NCBI GenBank assembly: GCA_002104895.1
Contig: MCFG01000092.1
Span: 1 to 20,000 of the forward strand
Direction: 5' to 3'
Source: Anaeromyces robustus
Taxonomy: Eukaryota > Neocallimastigomycota > Neocallimastigomycetes > Neocallimastigales > Neocallimastigaceae
DNA length: 20,000 nt
Below are positions 13,005 to 20,000 of the stretch, in pieces. How positions within the stretch are numbered: position 1 is the first letter of the stretch; the number at the start of each line of letters is the position of its first letter. Below the pieces are notes generated by a model. It saw only the letters and a program-made list of their open reading frames with translations. It made no database searches and was not told the origin of the DNA. The translations under genes and the position numbers were made by a program.

Positions 13005-13791
13005 TTAATAACTTTGTAAAAGAGATTTCCAACAATTTATTGCTATTTATAAAGGAAAAACATTAAAATATCAAAATCTTTGAAAAGTACCTGTTTGTTG
13101 TCTTTTGTTTGCTGTACTAACTATTTAATTAAATATTTATAAATATAAAGTATTTATATAATATACAAAAGATCAAATAAAAATATTAGTAATATATATA
13201 TATATAAAAAAAAAAAAAAAAAAAAAAAACAGTTTAATATACAATTATATATTTTAAAAATGAATTACATAAAATTATCTTTATTATAAAGATGGCATAA
13301 AATTATTATTATGAAAATATATATATATATAAATATAGAAGATTTTTATATTTGAAGTATACAAATTTCAATATTTTGAAAAAATGATGAATCCAACTAT
13401 TCCAAAATTTTATATATTTATAAAAAAAAAAAAAAAAAAAACTTACACATTCTATAAATCTATTTATATGATAATATTAATATTGTTATTAGTAGTTACA
13501 ACTATAACAATTTTCTTTTATCTATATTTTATAATTATAAGATATTTATTTTATAATTATAATTAAATGTATATTCAATTAAAAAAAAAAATTTATAAAG
13601 ATATTTATTGTATAAAAAAAAAGATTTAATATTATTTATTGTTAAAATATAATATAATAAAATAATTTAAAAAGCTAAAATAATTTAAACAAATGATTGG
13701 ATTTATTTATATATTTTTTACATTAATTTTCATAATTATTATATAAAAGTATGATTACATGTGATCAAAATAATAAATATTATTTATAAAA
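13005..13791 (-). pseudogene. Chain of tiny exon-like pieces; short spliced gene or decayed gene remnant
   Basis: No family recognised. Five minus-strand pieces are each bounded by AG and GT on the coding strand and keep one open frame when joined: 13759-13791, 13447-13459, 13363-13396, 13091-13120 and 13005-13042 (TAA stop at 13005-13007). They encode fragments such as NNIYYFDH, LDSSFFQNIEI, STANKRQQT and INCWKSLLQSY, with a G/C content a little above the surroundings. Donors are GTAATC, GTAAGT, GTATAC and GTACTT. Against it: no start codon or upstream exon was found, every piece is shorter than 40 nt, and two of the introns (48 and 50 nt) are shorter than any in the firm genes (at least 86 nt). 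It may be the tail of a degraded gene, a 5' leader, or chance. Confidence 0.22.
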
Positions 13792-13878
13792 CTTTTTTTT
13801 ATGAATTAGCAAAAAAACAAAATAATGAAAAAAATAAATAGTTTTATGTTTTTGTTCTCTTTTTTTTATAAATATATT

Positions 13879-14126
13879 AACAAAAAAAAAATCTATGTCT
13901 TTTTTTTTATAATAACAAAAAGAAATCTATATTTTTTTATATATATTAACAAAAAGAAATCTTTGTCTCTTTTTTTTTTTTTTTTTTTTATATTAACAAA
14001 AAGAAATCTTTGTCTTTGTCTTTTTTTTTTTTTTCTTTATATTAACAAAAAGAAATCTTTGTCTTTTTTTTTTTTTTTTTTTTTTTATATTAACAAAAAG
14101 AAATCTATGTCTTTTTTTTTTTTTTT
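13879..14126. repeat. Minisatellite, six units of AACAAAAAGAAATCTWTGTC plus a T-run
   Basis: The core AACAAAAAGAAATCTNTGTC begins near 13879, 13914, 13948, 13995, 14044 and 14092. Each core is followed by a T-run of variable length and a TATATTA-like lead-in. Spacings are 34-35 nt for the first two intervals and 47-49 nt for the last three, the difference being mainly T-run length. It sits 120-370 bp downstream of the kinase stop codon. The plus-strand frame across it (13825-14133, Lys/Phe repeats) is a product of the repeat. Confidence 0.92.
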
Positions 14127-14245
14127 CAAATAAGAAGACTACATCTTCCATTGATATATTTATTTTTAATTAATTGATAGTTTATTTTATATATATTTCT
14201 ATATAAATATTTTTTTTTTATTTTATTTTGTTATTCTTTTTTTAA
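14127..14245. other. 3' flank of the kinase gene
   Basis: A short A/T-rich stretch between the kinase TAA stop and the minisatellite; it probably includes the 3' UTR and polyadenylation site. No specific signal can be singled out. Confidence 0.5.
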
Positions 14246-17353
<3,108 letters not shown>

Positions 17354-18487
17354 TTCTATTCAAATAATTAAAAAAAAAATTAAAAAAAAATAATAATAAA
17401 TAAAAATATAATTAAAATATATAAATTTATAAATATATAAATATATAAATATATAAATATAATTTTATAAAAATATATATGCTCGTTTTAACAATAAAAT
17501 AGTAACATACTTTTTTATATAATAGTAATGTGTGATATGAAAAGTTAAATTATAAATTATTTTAATCTATTGTTTTGAATATCCAAAACAGAATAAAAAA
17601 AAAAAAGTAGAATGAATGAATGAAAGAAAAAGTAAAGAATTTATAAAATTCGACACAGTACAGTAGAATTTTAACTGTTATAAACAGTCTTCTTCATGTA
17701 AATATATAAAAAAATTGTATTTAAAAGAAATTTATTTTTTTTTTTCTCTCTCTTTAAATAAATAAAAAATATTTTATCATATATATATATCTATTATATT
17801 TTAAAATGATTATTTTGATTTTAACAATGTTTCGAATTAATTTTAAATAAAATTTAAAAAAATAATAAATTTTTTTTTTTTTTTTTTTTTGAATATTTAT
17901 TTTTCTATAATTGTCAATATTTTACAAGAATATTTTTATTTTAATTTATATAAGACAGATTAATATATTAAATGTTATTTATATCTATATATATAAATTT
18001 AAATGAAATTTTCTATATTACTTAATAGATTTCAAATTCTTAGATTATAGGTTGTCTTTCTATTATTATTAATATAATTATTACTGTTGTTATTATATTG
18101 TTATTGGTATATAAAAATAAATAAATACACTATATTGTATATAAAAAAATATATTATATATAAACTATATATTTATATATAATTTTTAAAAATTAAAAAA
18201 GTGTATATATTAAACTTTTTATAAATTAAATACTATTTATTAATATTCAAGATACTATTAATTTAAAAAATTTTAATAAATATTATAATCTTTATTATCA
18301 GTTTATTATTTGTATCTTATAAATCATGAATTTAAAATTATAATATTTTGTTCATACATTTTCATACATATCGGTAAAATTTTATTAAAGGTTTAACAAA
18401 TTTAACCATGAATAATTAAATTTTACAATAAGGAATAACAGTTAAAACATATGACATAACAATTTATTTTTATATATTTATAATTTA
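17354..18487. other. Upstream flank of the kinase gene
   Basis: No gene supported. The region is A/T-rich, with tandem ATATAAAT units around 17417-17460, an A-run at 17589-17605 and T-runs at 17737-17748 and 17870-17890. The one compositionally different patch is 17650-17700 (see the ACAGT cluster). The kinase promoter should lie here. Confidence 0.55.
17655..17688. promoter_or_regulatory. Cluster of four ACAGT/ACTGT motifs with a 6-bp inverted repeat
   Basis: ACAGT occurs at 17655-17659 and 17660-17664 in direct tandem, its complement ACTGT at 17674-17678, and ACAGT again at 17684-17688. The last two lie in the inverted repeat ACTGTT-ATA-AACAGT (17674-17688). The cluster lies about 300-335 bp upstream of the kinase start, in otherwise featureless A/T sequence. 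AACTGTT also matches the core bound by Myb-type factors. The regulatory role is inferred from clustering only. Confidence 0.25.
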
Positions 18488-18622
18488 ATGGAAAAAAATT
18501 ATTTTAATAAAAATAAAGATAAAAATAAAAATAAAAATAAAATAAAAACAAATATAGCGACAATATTTTCTATCCCTATTGTATTGTTTTTCTTTATTGT
18601 ATTATTTTATTTGAATTCCTAA
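18488..18622 (+). CDS. Possible 44-aa single-pass membrane microprotein
   Basis: Not recognised. The frame begins MEKNYFNK, continues with Lys/Asn alternation from an AAAAAT-type simple repeat (to about residue 20), then has a hydrophobic segment of about 19 residues (ATIFSIPIVLFFFIVLFY) and ends NS before TAA. The layout, basic head then C-terminal membrane helix, is that of a small tail-anchored protein. The DNA of the hydrophobic half (18556-18600) is richer in G/C than its surroundings. It is the only plus-strand coding candidate here and stands alone in a 2.6-kb gap. The first half may be only simple sequence, and it could equally be a last exon or chance. Confidence 0.2.
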   Translation: MEKNYFNKNKDKNKNKNKIKTNIATIFSIPIVLFFFIVLFYLNS

Positions 18623-20000
18623 ATATTTATAAGTAATTGAATTTTCTTAAAACTATATATATATATATTCTAAGTTATATCTTTAATGTGTGTTTTTTAT
18701 TTATTATATTAAAATTATAAAATATCTTAATTCACAAATATCAAAAAACAACTTCAAAATATAATAAATATTCAAAAATAAATAGACATAATAAATAAAA
18801 TAGTTATTTTTATTAATCTCTAATTATAAAATAATGAAAACATAAAATTATATGAATGATATAATTTTAATTTTCATAAATTTTTAATTATAAAGTTATT
18901 ATATTAATAATAATTATATAATATCTTTATTAATTATAATTTAAAATGTCTAATAATAATTATAATAATAAATTATTATAAAAAAATAATAATATTTATT
19001 TATCTATATAAATATATACGATAAATTTTAATAACATTATTTTTAATAATTGATAATAATATAATGTTATATCAATTTTTAAAGTCCTATCCATATAAAT
19101 ATATATAAAGTTTTTACTGAATTTGTAAATATGATGCAAGTTTAATTATTATTCTTTTTTTTTTTTTTCAATTTAATTATTATTATTCTTTTTTTTTTTT
19201 TTTTTCAATTTAATTATTATTATTGGCAAATAAATTATTAAATAAAAAAAAAAAAAAAAAAAAAGCAAAAATATATTTGTTTCAATTACAAAAATAATAT
19301 AATTAATATTTGTATTATTACTATTATTATTATTATATTAAATTTTCTTCTTTTTTCTTTCTTATACTTATATTAGTTATATTAATTATGTCAAATCAAC
19401 TAAATAAATAATTGACTAAATATTAAAACAAAAAAGTAAAAAACAGATAATAATAATAATTATAGTTTTAATTCTTAATTAGTAGATTTTCTGTATATTT
19501 AATGTTTTTTTTTGTTCATTTAATATATTTATTAATATATTTATTAATATAATATTATTATTATTTTATTAGTATTCTATTTTTATTATTTATTATTATT
19601 ATTCATTATTATTATTTATTATATATTATTATTCATTATTACAAACATAAATAAAATTGATAATAATACTAAATGTAGTACTACTATAATACTAAAAGAT
19701 TTATTAATAATCAAACACTATAAAAATGATAAAAATTTAAAAAGAAATATTTAATTAAAAATTGTTGTTGTTGTTGTTTTTATATATTGTTTTTTATATT
19801 AAATGGAAAATATTTAATGTTTTAAAAATCATTAAGATGGTTAATTACTTAATTAATTAATATAATAAAAAATAACAGAAGTACTTTTTAACAATATATT
19901 AATATATTATATATTTTATATTTTTTATATATTATATTTTATATTTTTTATATATTTTATATTATATATTTAATATTATATATTATATATTAATATATAT
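18623..20000. other. A/T-rich intergenic DNA at the right end
   Basis: No gene supported on either strand. Very short ATG frames (for example at 18945 and 19388) end within a dozen codons. There is a tandem repeat at 19147-19236, ATT-rich patches at 19318-19336 and 19552-19640, a GTT run near 19763-19778 and nearly pure TATATT sequence at 19898-20000. Confidence 0.6.
19147..19236. repeat. Tandem repeat of about 40 nt (CAATTTAATTATTATTATTC plus T-run)
   Basis: The core TTTAATTATTATTCT is followed by a T-run and CAA, and repeats twice more, with the last copy ending TTGGC. Copy spacing is about 38-40 nt and differs mainly in T-run length, as in the minisatellite at 13879-14126. Confidence 0.8.

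Noticed and set aside
13384-13566. Plus-strand 60-codon ORF starting MMNPTIPKF
   Set aside because: Most of it is an A-run and A/T simple sequence encoding Lys and Ile/Leu; the minus-strand reading of the same region keeps splice phase better.
13825-14133. Plus-strand 102-codon Lys/Phe-rich frame
   Set aside because: It is produced by the minisatellite core and T-runs, with no non-repetitive content.
17640-17700. Possible tRNA or small structured RNA in the G/C-richer patch
   Set aside because: No cloverleaf pairing or B-box could be traced; only a 6-bp inverted repeat is present.

Overview
The window looks like nuclear DNA from an intron-rich and extremely A+T-rich eukaryote. All five recognisable protein genes lie on the minus strand. 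They are broken by short GT-AG introns (36 in my models, about 86-466 nt), and are separated by long A/T tracts and simple repeats. The closest fit is an anaerobic gut fungus (Neocallimastigomycota). The basis is the base composition, the many introns, the Asn/Lys/Ile-biased proteins, and a fungal-type set of genes: Nup57/Nup54, Sam37/metaxin, GPI12/PIG-L and a CAMK kinase. Dictyostelids and other A+T-rich protists are not excluded.

Layout from left to right, all on the minus strand. 249-3505 is a 14-exon gene for a 478-residue coiled-coil protein I cannot name; it includes a likely 17-nt microexon. 4309-5817 is a 4-exon PIG-L/Gpi12 GlcNAc-PI de-N-acetylase of the ER (293 aa). 6848-9311 is a 7-exon metaxin/Sam37 protein (409 aa) with a C-terminal membrane segment. 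10243-12557 is a 5-exon Nup54/Nup57 nucleoporin (551 aa) with an N-terminal FG/GLFG domain carrying 39-nt tandem repeats. 14246-17353 is an 11-exon CAMK-group protein kinase (about 538 aa) with all catalytic motifs, an autoinhibitory-like segment and a basic Ser/Asn/Lys-rich tail. Exon boundaries were worked out by reading GT/AG signals and checking that codon phase is kept across every junction.

The genes do not form a pathway: GPI anchor synthesis, organelle outer-membrane import, nuclear transport and signalling. They are simply neighbours in the same orientation. If the organism is a gut fungus it has hydrogenosomes rather than classical mitochondria, which makes the metaxin gene informative about hydrogenosome outer-membrane biogenesis.

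The gaps are almost pure A/T sequence with ATT, TTTA and TTTTA microsatellites and long homopolymers. Four non-genic spots stand out: a T-rich minisatellite at 13879-14126, a TCACGTGA palindrome at 6296-6303, a cluster of ACAGT motifs at 17655-17688 upstream of the kinase, and a chain of tiny exon-like pieces at 13005-13791. A 44-codon plus-strand ORF with a C-terminal hydrophobic segment (18488-18622) is the only plus-strand coding candidate. I found no mobile element, CRISPR array, rRNA or tRNA.
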